Shown piece by piece: positions 15,939 to 24,548 of a stretch of DNA of 64,000 nucleotides; within the stretch, counting starts at the first letter, position 1, and each line of letters begins with the position of its first letter. The stretch spans positions 1 through 64,000 of the forward strand of contig NZ_BDUC01000020.1 of the NCBI RefSeq assembly GCF_002218085.1, written 5' to 3'. The DNA comes from Tolypothrix sp. NIES-4075. GTDB taxonomy: Bacteria > Cyanobacteriota > Cyanobacteriia > Cyanobacteriales > Nostocaceae. Under the pieces are notes generated by a model. The model was not told the origin of the DNA, did no database searches, and was given only the letters and a program-made list of their open reading frames with translations. The translations under genes were made by a program, and so were the position numbers.

Positions 15939-16718
15939 ATGATTGAACTTGTTCTAAAAACTTATAAATCAATCTTATCATTTGTTGTTAAAAATCAGAT
16001 CCGATCTGAGTCGCCGGAAGGGAATTTAAAAACCCCGGTAGATTTGCTCTGGTTTGTGTTGGAATTTGCGATTACTTTTGAAAAAGTTTTTGGAGCGATC
16101 GCTTTGAAATTGTTACCACCTTGTTACTGGGAATCTGATAATGAGTGGCGAATTCCTCTTCTTGATTTGTCTATGTCTCCTGCCGCGCTGCCTCTTCCCT
16201 TTATTCCTTGGGGTTCTCAGTCTCAGTCTCGATTGATGCGCGGAACCTGGCACTGTTACGTAGAAGATTTTAAGTTTGAGGGATTGTGGAATAATCCGGA
16301 AAAATTATTGACAAGCAAGCCTTTATGTGTAGTTGAACCAAATTTTTCAATACCGTGGGATGCTCCTGGAGCGATCGCTCTCTACCAAATTTACAGAAAG
16401 CGCCATTGTGCTAGATATTGGCAAGCCCAGGGAATTTTTACTTTAGTTGACCTAAATGTTGATTATGCTCACGAAAGCTTGAATTTACTCGGTGTCCCGA
16501 AAGGATGGGCTGCTTATTGCACTCGTGGCAGTTGTTGGGACGAGGAAATTTTAAAACATCAATGGGCGATCGCTCAAAATCACAGTGGAAAAGAAAAGCC
16601 TTTATTTGTGGTTTACGCCGGCGGGAAAAAAGTAGAGTCTTTGTGCAGACATGAGGGCTGGCAATATTTTGACACTTATCGAGGTTCGATGACTTATAGG
16701 GGATCTGTCAGTGGGTAA
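15939..16718 (+). CDS. DUF4417-like protein
   Basis: 259 residues. The central part (VVEPNFSIPWDAPGAIALYQ, YRKRHCARYWQAQGI, LGVPKGWAAYCTRG) matches what I recall of DUF4417, a phage- and plasmid-associated family of unknown function. The next gene starts at a GTG that overlaps its end by 8 bp, so the two are coupled. Cytoplasmic: no signal or membrane segment is seen. Confidence 0.65.
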   Translation: MIELVLKTYKSILSFVVKNQIRSESPEGNLKTPVDLLWFVLEFAITFEKVFGAIALKLLPPCYWESDNEWRIPLLDLSMSPAALPLPFIPWGSQSQSRLMRGTWHCYVEDFKFEGLWNNPEKLLTSKPLCVVEPNFSIPWDAPGAIALYQIYRKRHCARYWQAQGIFTLVDLNVDYAHESLNLLGVPKGWAAYCTRGSCWDEEILKHQWAIAQNHSGKEKPLFVVYAGGKKVESLCRHEGWQYFDTYRGSMTYRGSVSG

Positions 16719-17694
16719 GGGTAAAGCTGGAAGTTGTTTTGCAATGTTTCTTAACAACCTTGCTCTTAGTGCTGTTAGCTCTCTTCATGGACAAAGCAGT
16801 AATGCAGCAGCAGAACTTAGCGCCTGCCTTGTTCAAAAAGGGGCTTCAGGAATTGCTGGGGGCGTTACTAAGATTGGCTCTACCCTTGTCCCTGGTAGGC
16901 GCAAGTTTGGTGAAGTTCCAAGGGGCTTGACTCATGACGGAAGGGAAGTTAAGGGCGAATTTGGCGCTAGAATGCAGCGGACAAAGGGCGATTATGTCAA
17001 GATTAACGAGTCTATAGGTAGAATGCGCCAGGAAACTGCTGTTAGAAAGCAGGAGTTAATTAACGATTATCAAGCTTTTCAAAATAATCCACAGCTATTA
17101 CAAGAGAGACTTGATCAACGTCTTCAGTTTCACGATCAGGAGCTTTTAAGACTAAGAGAACAGTACGATTTATACGGATCTAATTCCGTGCAGGGACGTG
17201 CCATAGAGCAGCGAATCAAATCAGAAGTTTATTTACTTAATGAAACTGAGCGTCTAGCTGGTTACAGAGTAGAATCTTATACGGCTAGTACAAAAATTAA
17301 TCGTGCAAAGCCCGGTGACTTTGGCTACATTCCCGAAGGTGGCGAATTTGGCAGACGCGCTCAGACTGGCGGTATGAGCAACGCTGAAAAAACTCAAATG
17401 CAATCTTACCGCGATCGCTGGAAAATTGAACGTGCTGATGCTTATGACTCTATCAAGTCTGGCTTTCAAAGTGAAATGGACAGAGATTATCAAACTTTTA
17501 CTCAAAAGCTTGAACATAATGTTAACCAGCGCGAGCTTTATCGGGGTACTGATTGGAAAAGAACCTTAGACTATGAAATTTTGCGTGATTTAAAAGTTCT
17601 AAAGGCTTTAAATCAAAAAGATCCTACTCGATATCAGTACAAACCTTACTGGAATGAAGAGTATTTGCCAAATCATTTAAGAAATCAGTTATAG
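16711..17694 (+). CDS. Unknown helical/coiled-coil protein coupled to the DUF4417 gene
   Basis: 327 residues from a GTG at 16711, overlapping the upstream stop. The N-terminal 75 residues are small and glycine/serine rich. From about 85 to 190 it is helical with coiled-coil character (NESIGRMRQETAVRKQELIN, QERLDQRLQFHDQELLRLRE). The C-terminus has RPGDFGY-like loops and ends KPYWNEEYLPNHLRNQL. It does not match a family I know. A phage-structural or plasmid-structural role is only a guess. The AT-rich intergenic region after it carries a 13-mer copy (17738). Confidence 0.55.
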   Translation: MGKGKAGSCFAMFLNNLALSAVSSLHGQSSNAAAELSACLVQKGASGIAGGVTKIGSTLVPGRRKFGEVPRGLTHDGREVKGEFGARMQRTKGDYVKINESIGRMRQETAVRKQELINDYQAFQNNPQLLQERLDQRLQFHDQELLRLREQYDLYGSNSVQGRAIEQRIKSEVYLLNETERLAGYRVESYTASTKINRAKPGDFGYIPEGGEFGRRAQTGGMSNAEKTQMQSYRDRWKIERADAYDSIKSGFQSEMDRDYQTFTQKLEHNVNQRELYRGTDWKRTLDYEILRDLKVLKALNQKDPTRYQYKPYWNEEYLPNHLRNQL

Positions 17695-17808
17695 CGATCG
17701 CTTGATTTTCATTTTATCTGTGCGATCGCACTGCTGTTTTCCTCTAAGAATTTATATTATAATTTGTTTCTGCAAAGTGTCACACACCATTTTGTTTCTT
17801 GTGGTTTA

Positions 17809-18321
17809 CTACTCCACCATTACTACAAGTTCTTCTAACAGTGCATTATTTATCTGAATAGCCTGCTTACCCGTACTTTCCATTACATCAAAAGCTGACT
17901 GCACCAATTTTTGCACTTGTTCTGGTAGTGCTGCAAATTTCTCCGTATTGATAATAATGAGGCGACAACCGGGGTAAGGTGAGAAATCAGTAAAGGGCTG
18001 CATTCCATGCTTAATTAGGAGTTTGGATAATAGCGCAATCGGATGATGTGGCTTGTGGTTGTCTTCGCTGCGGTTAATTTCTGAGGCAATATAAGCACAA
18101 AACCAAGCGAGGGAGTCAATATCATGCCTCAAAGCATTTGTTGTACCCGCCAGTACCTGCTGATTTAAACGCTGGTATTCTTGGACAGTGCGACCTACAG
18201 GCAAATTATCAAATATTTGGTCAAGCGCTTCGGGGTGGCGTTGTTTGCAGTAACGCACCACTTGCTCAACAAGCTTGTCGGTTTTTGTGGGCTGGGGTTG
18301 ACCAAAGCCTTTGGCAGACAT
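17809..18321 (-). CDS. Unknown conserved-type cyanobacterial protein
   Basis: 170 residues starting MSAKGFGQPQPTKTDKLVEQ. It is mainly helical, with a short strand region (GCRLIIINTEKFAALPEQVQ). The N-terminal KGFGQP motif is common in small cyanobacterial proteins, but the family is not one I can name. It is followed by the 17700-17800 HIP1/13-mer spacer. No membrane or catalytic signature is seen. Confidence 0.6.
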   Translation of the reverse strand: MSAKGFGQPQPTKTDKLVEQVVRYCKQRHPEALDQIFDNLPVGRTVQEYQRLNQQVLAGTTNALRHDIDSLAWFCAYIASEINRSEDNHKPHHPIALLSKLLIKHGMQPFTDFSPYPGCRLIIINTEKFAALPEQVQKLVQSAFDVMESTGKQAIQINNALLEELVVMVE

Positions 18322-18412
18322 AGTAGAATTGTGTAGCTTGATACGCAGATTTTAGCAAGGCTTGAGGTGTGGGAGACGGGGGAGCGATCGCTTCCACCAC
18401 AGATGGTACGGG

Positions 18413-18679
18413 CTATTTTGGTTTTCGTGCCGACTTGGGCGGCGTTCGGTGAGCGCCGAAGTATTTCTCACTACGGTAGCGCAGCCACACCCGCAATACT
18501 TGCGGAATCCGCTCTTTCTGTTTTTTATTCAAGGTGTTGTAAAGAGCTAATGCGCGATCGCGTTCACCCCGACAGGCAGCGTTGTTATGAGCATCCCAAT
18601 AGCTACGGGCTACTCGAATGAGCCGACACACTTCTTTAATTAGTGCTTCTTCATTCAGTGGAGAGTCCTGCTTTGCCAT
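18413..18679 (-). CDS. Small basic unknown protein
   Basis: 88 residues (MAKQDSPLNEEALIKEVCRL...), helical, with Arg/Lys-rich segments and a basic tail (RTPPKSARKPK). It may contact nucleic acid. It runs in the same direction as the 17809 gene and upstream of it. Family not recognised. Confidence 0.55.
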   Translation of the reverse strand: MAKQDSPLNEEALIKEVCRLIRVARSYWDAHNNAACRGERDRALALYNTLNKKQKERIPQVLRVWLRYRSEKYFGAHRTPPKSARKPK

Positions 18680-18816
18680 ACGAAGATACTATGATTTTTT
18701 AATGTTAGAAGAGTGCGAGTCACACTCATCCTAACAATTGCAATTCCCTACGAGTCACCACCCCTAATAATTTTGCTTTATAACTTAGTCTGTGCGAAGC
18801 CGGGACGCATTAAAAA

Positions 18817-19344
18817 CTATCGATTGCGCTGTGCTTTTCTATATTCCCACGGCTTTTGATAGTTCCCACTCCATACGCCTGCGTGCTGATTTTTAGCAAT
18901 AATCTCAGCAGAAACTATCGCACCTTTATTAGGGCAGCTACTTGAGTACTGAGCATAGTGATAAGCTAGCCCACTGCTTACCAACTCTTCATTTAGAAAC
19001 TTCTCTCCTGACGGTGAAGTTGTAAATATCTCCGCCACAATCCGACCATAACGATCCTTTTCAACCTCAGAAATCATCACCTTATTCTTAGAGGAAAGGA
19101 CAAGCGATCGCAGTTTCTCTCTAGATTCTTTGCCTAGTGGTTGATTTAACTCCGGTGCATCGATTCCGCAGAATCTAAAGCTTTGGGTACGGTTTCCTTG
19201 CCGTGCTTTTAGCGTATCACCATCGTGTACATTTAGTACCGTCCATTCTTCTGAAATGGCTGGTACAGGAATATTCTTAGAGGAAACTGGAGAACATGCG
19301 ATCGCTGTAAATATTGGTATAAGGTACGTGAATTGTATTTTCAC
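18817..19344 (-). CDS. Thermonuclease-like (SNase) lipoprotein
   Basis: 175 residues. The N-terminus is a lipoprotein-type signal with lipobox-like FTAIACS. The staphylococcal nuclease fold is clear: VHDGDTLKARQGN, RFCGIDAPELNQPLG, KDRYGRIVAEIFT, and LVSSGLAYHYAQYSSSCPN. Catalytic Arg and Glu positions are represented by RFCGIDAPE and EVEKDRYGR. It would be exported and degrade DNA or RNA in the periplasm or medium. Two copies of the dispersed 13-mer fall inside the gene (19085, 19274) and are read as LSSKN and SSKN, so the repeat has spread through this gene without disrupting it. Confidence 0.85.
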   Translation of the reverse strand: MKIQFTYLIPIFTAIACSPVSSKNIPVPAISEEWTVLNVHDGDTLKARQGNRTQSFRFCGIDAPELNQPLGKESREKLRSLVLSSKNKVMISEVEKDRYGRIVAEIFTTSPSGEKFLNEELVSSGLAYHYAQYSSSCPNKGAIVSAEIIAKNQHAGVWSGNYQKPWEYRKAQRNR

Positions 19345-19439
19345 TATGGACTCGGTGATAATAAGAGCTTACCCTTGTATGATTCCCATGCTTAATTTAA
19401 AAGTGATAGCTTGGTTTAGCTTTGAAATATCTTTGTAAG

Positions 19440-19668
19440 GATTGTGTCAATTTTTTCCCCTAAAGATTTGAGTGCCAAGCGCGAAGCTTGCTTGGGGTAT
19501 CGTTTTCTTTGTGGCTGATAGTGCTGAATTTTTGATAATGATTTGTGTAAATATGTAGGCGATCGCTCTAAAAATATAAGTTTTTAATCAAATTATCTAA
19601 GTAGTATGCGGATTTGCAGTATTGGATTATTCTTTTAAGCTACGGAAAACAGCTTTAGTAAAATTCCA
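19440..19668. other. Short noncoding spacer
   Basis: No gene supported. It contains one HIP1 site (19559) and presumably the promoter of the 19669 gene. Confidence 0.4.
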
Positions 19669-20286
19669 ATGCTTAAAAAACTATCTGCGGGTGCGATTGC
19701 AGCTCTGGCTTTTATCTCTACTCCCGCTCTTGCTATTCCTTATCAGGGTGCGACTGTTTACAAGGCTAGTGTTGGGGGTGTTGATCAAATTATCTTTTCC
19801 GCAACAGCTAATACTCGCGTAGCCGTAAGCATCGAAAACCAAACCCGGAATACTGGCAGAATTGCCGGATCGTGTGGTGAGGTTAAGATTAGTTCTTCCA
19901 CTGGTGATTATGGCGGGTTAGAGGTAGATGATACCCCGGTGGATTCTAGTACTTTGCCCGTTTTCAATCTTCCAAGTTGCGTTAGTGGTGCCTTTGCGGA
20001 ACCACGTACAGCTAACTTTAAAACTTCCACCGGACAAGTTGTGATTGTTGGAAAAACCCCTGGCTCTGCGGTCAAGGTGAACTTGCCATCTGACGTTACT
20101 AGATATGTAACTATTAATGGCTGCGGCTTTGGAATTCTTAAGGCAACGTCTTCTAGTCCAATCCCCGCCTCTTTCAAAGTTGGTACTGAGTCCTATACTT
20201 TTTCTGCCCTGACTACTTCTCCTGGCGTTCCGATATGCAGGAGTTCTAATGGTGTGTACACCGGATATGTACCATCGGGCTGGTAA
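19669..20286 (+). CDS. Secreted protein with four conserved cysteines (paralogue of 20729)
   Basis: 205 residues. The N-terminus is a classical signal peptide (MLKKLSAGAIAALAFISTPA, cleavage near ALA-IP). The mature part is beta-rich with cysteines in GSCGEV, LPSCVSG, NGCGFG and VPICRSS. The same cysteine pattern and nearby residues occur in the protein at 20729-21349, so the two look like distant paralogues. They may be structural or adhesive surface proteins. A strong terminator follows directly. Confidence 0.6.
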   Translation: MLKKLSAGAIAALAFISTPALAIPYQGATVYKASVGGVDQIIFSATANTRVAVSIENQTRNTGRIAGSCGEVKISSSTGDYGGLEVDDTPVDSSTLPVFNLPSCVSGAFAEPRTANFKTSTGQVVIVGKTPGSAVKVNLPSDVTRYVTINGCGFGILKATSSSPIPASFKVGTESYTFSALTTSPGVPICRSSNGVYTGYVPSGW

Positions 20287-20300
20287 AAATTTGGTTTATT

Positions 20301-20337
20301 GGCAGCATTTTTTTAGGGTGCTGCCGCAGTTTTTTTA
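20301..20337 (+). terminator. Rho-independent terminator
   Basis: GGCAGCA and TGCTGCC form the stem, followed by a T-rich tract (TTTTTTTAT), 14 bp after the stop of the 19669 gene. Confidence 0.8.
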
Positions 20338-20396
20338 TAATAGGCTCTTAAAAAATGGTTTACAACGAGCTTTTTTTTTATGAATATATCTAGTGA

Positions 20397-20528
20397 AATT
20401 TTAAGAATTGGGCTTTAGAAATTTACAATGGCACGGGACAAAATATTAATCTTGCCTCTCTTGGTTATGTTATCCAGTTTTATTTAAATGGAAGTACCGC
20501 CCCAGTAACAATTTTTAACAGTGCCTAG
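20397..20528 (+). pseudogene. Fragment of a lamin-tail-domain-like protein
   Basis: An uninterrupted stretch reads NWALEIYNGTGQNINLASLG, then YVIQFYLNGSTAP, ending at a TAG (20526-20528). This resembles lamin-tail (LTD) domains, which often start with 'EIYNGTG'. There is no start codon and an in-frame stop lies directly upstream, so it is a gene remnant. The region 20529-20720 holds no further convincing frame. Confidence 0.5.
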
Positions 20529-20728
20529 CGTAAACTTTTTTCTAACGAAGACCAGCAAAATAATTTAGGTACACTGGTGGGTGATTTAGTCTTGAGTGTG
20601 ATACCTTTTCCTCTAGGAATTGCTCCAGACTAATAATTTAAATCGTATCTGGCAGTATTCTTTAAATTTTACAGACTGGCTCAATTTTGATGTAACTTAT
20701 CAAATGCAGATATAAAGCTAGTTTAATT

Positions 20729-21349
20729 ATGAAGAAATATTATTTAATCATTTTACTTTCATTATTACTTCCATCTAAAGCGATCGCTCAAGTAAAGATG
20801 CACCAAATTGAGGGAGAAAAACCAGCGATCGCAGTCTTCTTCCCTGGTAAAGAAAACTTTACAGAAACTATTCTTTTGGGTATTCGCTTAAGACAGACCC
20901 CAGTAATTTCTGATAAGTGCGGTAATATCAATACCACATATTCTCAGTATAATGTTGGTGGAGAATTGACGGTATTGGATGCAAATCAAGCGATCGCTAA
21001 GTTGGTAAATGTTAACGAACTTGCAAACAAGTCTAATGTCTTGAATGGTTGTGCTACCCAAGATAGTAAGATTATCCAGAAAATAGTTTTAATAGGATTT
21101 CAGCCATATAAGCCTTACATTCTCCAAGAGAAAATTCAGAACTATAGAAAGATACATTACAATGCCTGTGGTGTTGGTATTGCTGGAACTTCTAACGTTA
21201 TCGCCTATAAAGATGGTGGAAATATTTACTTTGACGTAGCTGGTAAGAGGGCTGAGACTGGTGAACAATTAGAGTCTTTCTTTTCAGAGACTTTGGCGAG
21301 TCTCCCCATTTGTGTAAAACAAAAACTTTACTTTCCGTCTGGTGATTAG
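20729..21349 (+). CDS. Secreted protein with four conserved cysteines (paralogue of 19669)
   Basis: 206 residues with an N-terminal signal peptide (MKKYYLIILLSLLLPSKAIA, cleavage after AIA). The mature protein has cysteines in SDKCGN, LNGCATQ, YNACGVG and LPICVKQ, matching the order in the 19669 protein (GSCGE, LPSC, NGCGFG, VPIC). It probably forms two disulfides in the periplasm or at the cell surface. The start has no strong Shine-Dalgarno. Function unknown. Confidence 0.6.
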   Translation: MKKYYLIILLSLLLPSKAIAQVKMHQIEGEKPAIAVFFPGKENFTETILLGIRLRQTPVISDKCGNINTTYSQYNVGGELTVLDANQAIAKLVNVNELANKSNVLNGCATQDSKIIQKIVLIGFQPYKPYILQEKIQNYRKIHYNACGVGIAGTSNVIAYKDGGNIYFDVAGKRAETGEQLESFFSETLASLPICVKQKLYFPSGD

Positions 21350-21500
21350 TGGTATGGGCGATCGCAATTTTCCTCGCTTGAAGATAGCGATCTTAAGTTT
21401 CCTCGCTTGAGATATGCGTTGGTATTAATGGTTGCGATACTTGCGGCGATCGCAGTGTTTTGAATAATGAATAATGGTAAAATTGCTACGTACAAATAAA

Positions 21501-21535
21501 TAGCCCAGCAAAAGTTGTCGAGACCAGCTGGGCTA
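21501..21535 (+). promoter_or_regulatory. Leader hairpin before the winged-helix gene
   Basis: TAGCCCAGC and GCTGGGCTA form a 9-bp perfect stem with a 17-base loop, 23 bp upstream of the ATG at 21559. It lacks a T run directly after the stem, so an attenuator or mRNA structure is as likely as a terminator. Confidence 0.5.
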
Positions 21536-21558
21536 CTTATTATTTACCAGTTTTACAC

Positions 21559-22440
21559 ATGTCTAGTTTACCAGTTTCAAAGCCAAAGAATCAACCTTTT
21601 TTTAAGATGACTGCTGAAAGGGCTAAGTCAGATTACAAGCAAAAACTTATTACTGCTGAAGCATACATGCTTTACCTGCTTGACTCGCATCGTTCTGTAG
21701 GTTGGAAGTGGACTATTGAACCAAAGGAGTTTTGTAAGACTTGGGAGATACCGCGTAGCACGTTTTATCGGGCGATCTCAAGTCTCAAGTCTAAAGGTAA
21801 GTTGAACTGGGAAGTCCAGGGCAAAATAACTTTATGGAGAGGTTCGGATATTGGAATAGAAGACAGTCTCACGAATGGGATAGATAATCTCACGAATGAG
21901 ACTTGCAGTCTCACGAATGGGATAGATAATCTCACGAATGAGACTTGCAGTCTCACGAATGGGATAGATAATCTCACGAATGAGACTGCTGTCTTATTGA
22001 TGGGCAAACAGGGTACTCAAAGTCTTGTACAGCAAGAGTTTGAAAACCTAACAGATATTAAACAGAGAGAGACAGACTCTACAGAGTCTGTCTCTCTTCC
22101 TCTTACACATAATCAAGAGCCGCCTGCGATCGCACCCTTTGGGGGTGCGTCTCCGGCTACTGCACTCAATGAAGAAGAAGTGCCGCGTGATGCTGAAGTG
22201 CCACAGGTGAAACTAACCAATGATGAACTCAAGACTCATCTTGACGCTGCCGTTAAAGGCGTAATGCCAAGCGATGACGTAATAGGTCAACTAAGGGATT
22301 CTGACTACTGGGTGTGCTTCAGAAGGGCTGCTGAGGTGCATAATTGGGATTTAGGACAGTTGTTTCAATCAGATGTCCCTGCCCATTTAAAAGAACATAT
22401 GCGATCGCTTGCAGAAAAGTTCAAGCGTAGAAGATTCTGA
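21559..22440 (+). CDS. Winged-helix protein with internal tandem repeats (replication initiator candidate)
   Basis: 293 residues. Residues about 25-95 form a winged helix (TAEAYMLYLLDSHRSVGWKW, EFCKTWEIPRSTFYRAISSL) homologous to that in the 1290-2621 protein. Directly after it come three 14-residue repeats (NLTNETCSLTNGID). The C-terminal region (about 215-290) is helical and basic at its end (KFKRRRF). DnaD/RepA-type plasmid initiators combine an N-terminal winged helix with origin repeats inside the gene, and this gene fits that plan. The name is inference. A 37-bp duplicate of its 3' end lies downstream at about 22501. Confidence 0.65.
   Translation: MSSLPVSKPKNQPFFKMTAERAKSDYKQKLITAEAYMLYLLDSHRSVGWKWTIEPKEFCKTWEIPRSTFYRAISSLKSKGKLNWEVQGKITLWRGSDIGIEDSLTNGIDNLTNETCSLTNGIDNLTNETCSLTNGIDNLTNETAVLLMGKQGTQSLVQQEFENLTDIKQRETDSTESVSLPLTHNQEPPAIAPFGGASPATALNEEEVPRDAEVPQVKLTNDELKTHLDAAVKGVMPSDDVIGQLRDSDYWVCFRRAAEVHNWDLGQLFQSDVPAHLKEHMRSLAEKFKRRRF
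21865..21990 (+). repeat. Three 42-bp tandem repeats with dyads, inside a gene
   Basis: Units start at 21865, 21907 and 21949. TCTCACGAATG occurs twice per unit. One of the two forms the perfect dyad TCTCA-CGAA-TGAGA. The unit is a multiple of three, so the frame stays open. The position directly after the winged-helix code parallels the repeats at 1724-1917. Confidence 0.9.
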
Positions 22441-22686
22441 GGAAATACAAGCGAGGAAAGATTAAAGGGTGCGATCGCCCTGTTTCCTCTAAGAAGGACG
22501 GCGCTTGCAGAAAAGTTCAAACGCAGAAGATTCTTAGAGGAAAGATTTGGATACGGCGATCGCTCTCTTCCTCTTTGAATTGGGCGATCGCAGTGTTTCC
22601 TCTAAGAATTAGGCGATCGCTTGTAACAGGTGCGTTGGCGCAAGGCTTGTCATAAGCGATCGCAGTCTTTCTCGTTGAGTCTATCC
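22441..22686. repeat. Noncoding cluster of 13-mer and HIP1 repeats with a partial gene-end duplication
   Basis: Contains TTCTTAGAGGAAA-type copies at 22483, 22531, 22596 and 22692, four HIP1 sites, and a second copy of the last about 37 bp of the upstream gene (GCTTGCAGAAAAGTTCAA at 22503). No coding region is supported. Confidence 0.7.
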
Positions 22687-22962
22687 TCAGCTTTCCTCTA
22701 AGAATTTATCGCTGGCTCTCTTCTTGGCAGGCTGAACAGTTGTGTTCTTTACAGAACAGTCAACAGTGCTTTGGTTATCGTTTTTCAATTGGTTTAAATT
22801 CTGGGTGCTGCCGATGCTAATGCCAGCAGTGAAAGTGACAGACAACCCCAGAATTATCCCAATAACGCGACCGGGAAGACGCAAGTTAATTGACACCCCA
22901 GTATTTTCTTGTTCAGAATGTACTTTTCGCTGGGGGTTGCGATTATAATGAGAGTTTGGCAT
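22687..22962 (-). CDS. Small single-pass membrane protein
   Basis: 91 residues (MPNSHYNRNPQRKVHSEQEN...). One transmembrane helix at about 31-52 (VIGIILGLSVTFTAGISIGS), a short basic cytoplasmic N-terminus and a polar C-terminus with one cysteine. The last codons overlap a 13-mer copy (FLEES). A hairpin (AGACCCC...GGGGTCT, 23058-23096) lies upstream of the start. It may belong with the export-type operon to its right, but the gap of about 360 bp argues for its own transcript. Confidence 0.55.
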   Translation of the reverse strand: MPNSHYNRNPQRKVHSEQENTGVSINLRLPGRVIGIILGLSVTFTAGISIGSTQNLNQLKNDNQSTVDCSVKNTTVQPAKKRASDKFLEES

Positions 22963-23327
22963 AATAATCTAACAGCCTTAATTAAGCTGTGCAAAGTTTT
23001 GTCTTCCCTGATTTCTGTGGGCAAACGTTTATCAGTGGAAGAGTAGATATATAGCAGAGACCCCAAGCATGACGTAGGAAATCACGCAAGGGGTCTTTCG
23101 CCATGTGTATTAGCATAGCGGTTTTAATGTTTTATTGTCAAGTGAATACATGTCTAATTTTACTATATCATGTATCTATGAATTTTACGTAAAGATAATA
23201 TAAAGAAAATATATTTTTAAGTGTGGCGACGGGGCAAAATGAGGATTAATACTAAATCTTGCGCTAAGGAATTGACTAGCCACTTTCAACAAAGAGCGAT
23301 CGCACTCAAGCATTTTTCCTCTAAGAA
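22963..23327. other. Noncoding region with one hairpin
   Basis: A stem AGACCCC (23058) with GGGGTCT (23090) is the only structured element seen. The rest is AT-rich. A HIP1 site and a 13-mer copy (23315) lie at the right end, at the stop of the TolC-like gene. The plus-strand frame here has no support. Confidence 0.4.
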
Positions 23328-24374
23328 TCAAATCTCGGCATCTTTCACGCTGAGAACTATTAACTTAATTTCAAACAATGCACGCCGCATTTTAGCCCAA
23401 GAGCCGTATACTTGGGCTTTTGTATTATCAAAGCTGTTTTGTCTGCCTAAATAACTTTCTGTGTCGCTATTGCCGCGTACATACCTTATTTCGTATACCT
23501 GAAACTGTTGCGCTACCCGTGCTGCTATTATCTGAGAAGTTTGAAAATCGGTTCTCGCTTCATCAAATTGTACTAGTGCGATCGCAGTCTTTTCCCGAAT
23601 AGTATCAGCAAGCTGCGCCCGTCCACGCTGAAGTTCGGCTACTTTTACTTGTATATCTGATATAGCGATCGCATTGCGCTGCGCGTCACTATTTCCCCCT
23701 TGTGTTCCCTCAAATAATGGCACACCAATACTTCTTATTAATCCATTAATTAACCCTATGTTGCCGGTTAATATCCCGACTATGTTGTTTATTAAGCCGG
23801 TTCCCTGTTGCTGTGGCTGACCGGGTGATGCAACCGGACCGAGTAAATACTGTAGTGCTGGTGATAACACACCCAGTCTGATACTTTTCTTGTTGGCAAC
23901 CTTTGCCTCATTAATCTTCTGATTAGCTTCGGATATCCGGGTATCCAATTCCTTGAGTAAAGGAGATTGAGCGATCGCTCTGCTTTGCAGTTGTTCCAAA
24001 CAAGCTGCTGATGTTTCCAGACATGGTAAAGCGCCTTTCATGATGCGCCACATGTCATCATTAAATTGCTTTTCAATCAACTGGTCGATATTGGGCTTGT
24101 TTAGGGGATTTTGCTCAGTTTTGGGAACAACTGTATCGCTTTGCTGTTCCGCTTCCTCTGGGTCTATTACTTCCTCAACTGTATCATCGGGTACTTGAGT
24201 ATTTGGATTTTCAAATGTTTGAGTATCCGCTGTTGCTGGTGGATTGGGTGGTTTAGCGTTGGGTTGTATGGAGGGTGGAAGTTTTGGGGGAACTGGTAGA
24301 GTCTGCGCTTGTACCGTCCCCATTCTTAGAGGAAATATTAGAAGTGATAGTGATAGTAGTTGTATAGCGTCCAT
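23328..24374 (-). CDS. TolC-like outer membrane protein
   Basis: 348 residues. The N-terminus has a signal peptide (MDAIQLLSLSLLIFPLRMGT, cleavage near VQA-Q), then a proline-rich linker, then a long helical domain. The C-terminal third (ALVQFDEARTDFQTSQIIAA, ESYLGRQNSFDNTKAQVYGS, WAKMRRALFEIKLIVLSV) matches the last helices of TolC-family channel proteins. The family is usually about 430-480 long, so this is a short or single-repeat member. The start overlaps, in another frame, a copy of the HlyD tail (see the 24236/25395 duplication). It would form the outer membrane part of an export channel with the HlyD-like protein. Confidence 0.7.
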   Translation of the reverse strand: MDAIQLLSLSLLIFPLRMGTVQAQTLPVPPKLPPSIQPNAKPPNPPATADTQTFENPNTQVPDDTVEEVIDPEEAEQQSDTVVPKTEQNPLNKPNIDQLIEKQFNDDMWRIMKGALPCLETSAACLEQLQSRAIAQSPLLKELDTRISEANQKINEAKVANKKSIRLGVLSPALQYLLGPVASPGQPQQQGTGLINNIVGILTGNIGLINGLIRSIGVPLFEGTQGGNSDAQRNAIAISDIQVKVAELQRGRAQLADTIREKTAIALVQFDEARTDFQTSQIIAARVAQQFQVYEIRYVRGNSDTESYLGRQNSFDNTKAQVYGSWAKMRRALFEIKLIVLSVKDAEI

Positions 24375-24460
24375 TATTACCCACCCAAGGTTTAACGCGC
24401 CTAATATAGCCGTCGCGGGGCGATCGCACCAACGGTATTTGTGCGAGTTTATCTTCGATG
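24236..24460 (-). repeat. Duplicated segment A (HlyD tail / TolC head)
   Basis: About 225 bp, close to 90 percent identical by eye to 25395-25620. It carries the start of the TolC-like gene and, in another frame, a non-translated copy of the HlyD C-terminus (SPRDGYIRRVKPW...). The two copies flank an extra gene at 24717-25235. Confidence 0.8.
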
Positions 24461-24524
24461 GTTTAGCGTCTAAAAACTTTAAAAAGATTATTTGTCGTGA
24501 TTGCCGAGCTTTTTATAAGTAACA

Positions 24525-24548
24525 AGAGACGCGAAATTTCACGTCTCT
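24525..24548. terminator. Near-perfect palindromic hairpin
   Basis: AGAGACG CGAAATTTCA CGTCTCT. The whole of GAGACGCGAAATTTCACGTCTC is palindromic but for one pair. It lies in the insert between duplicated segment A and the 24717 gene, so it probably ends that minus-strand transcript. Confidence 0.55.

Noticed and set aside
24244..24522. Plus-strand frame ending in a CRDC-like cysteine motif, at first suggestive of an IS1-type protein
   Set aside because: It lies opposite the TolC/HlyD duplicated segment and has no transposase partner or terminal repeats.
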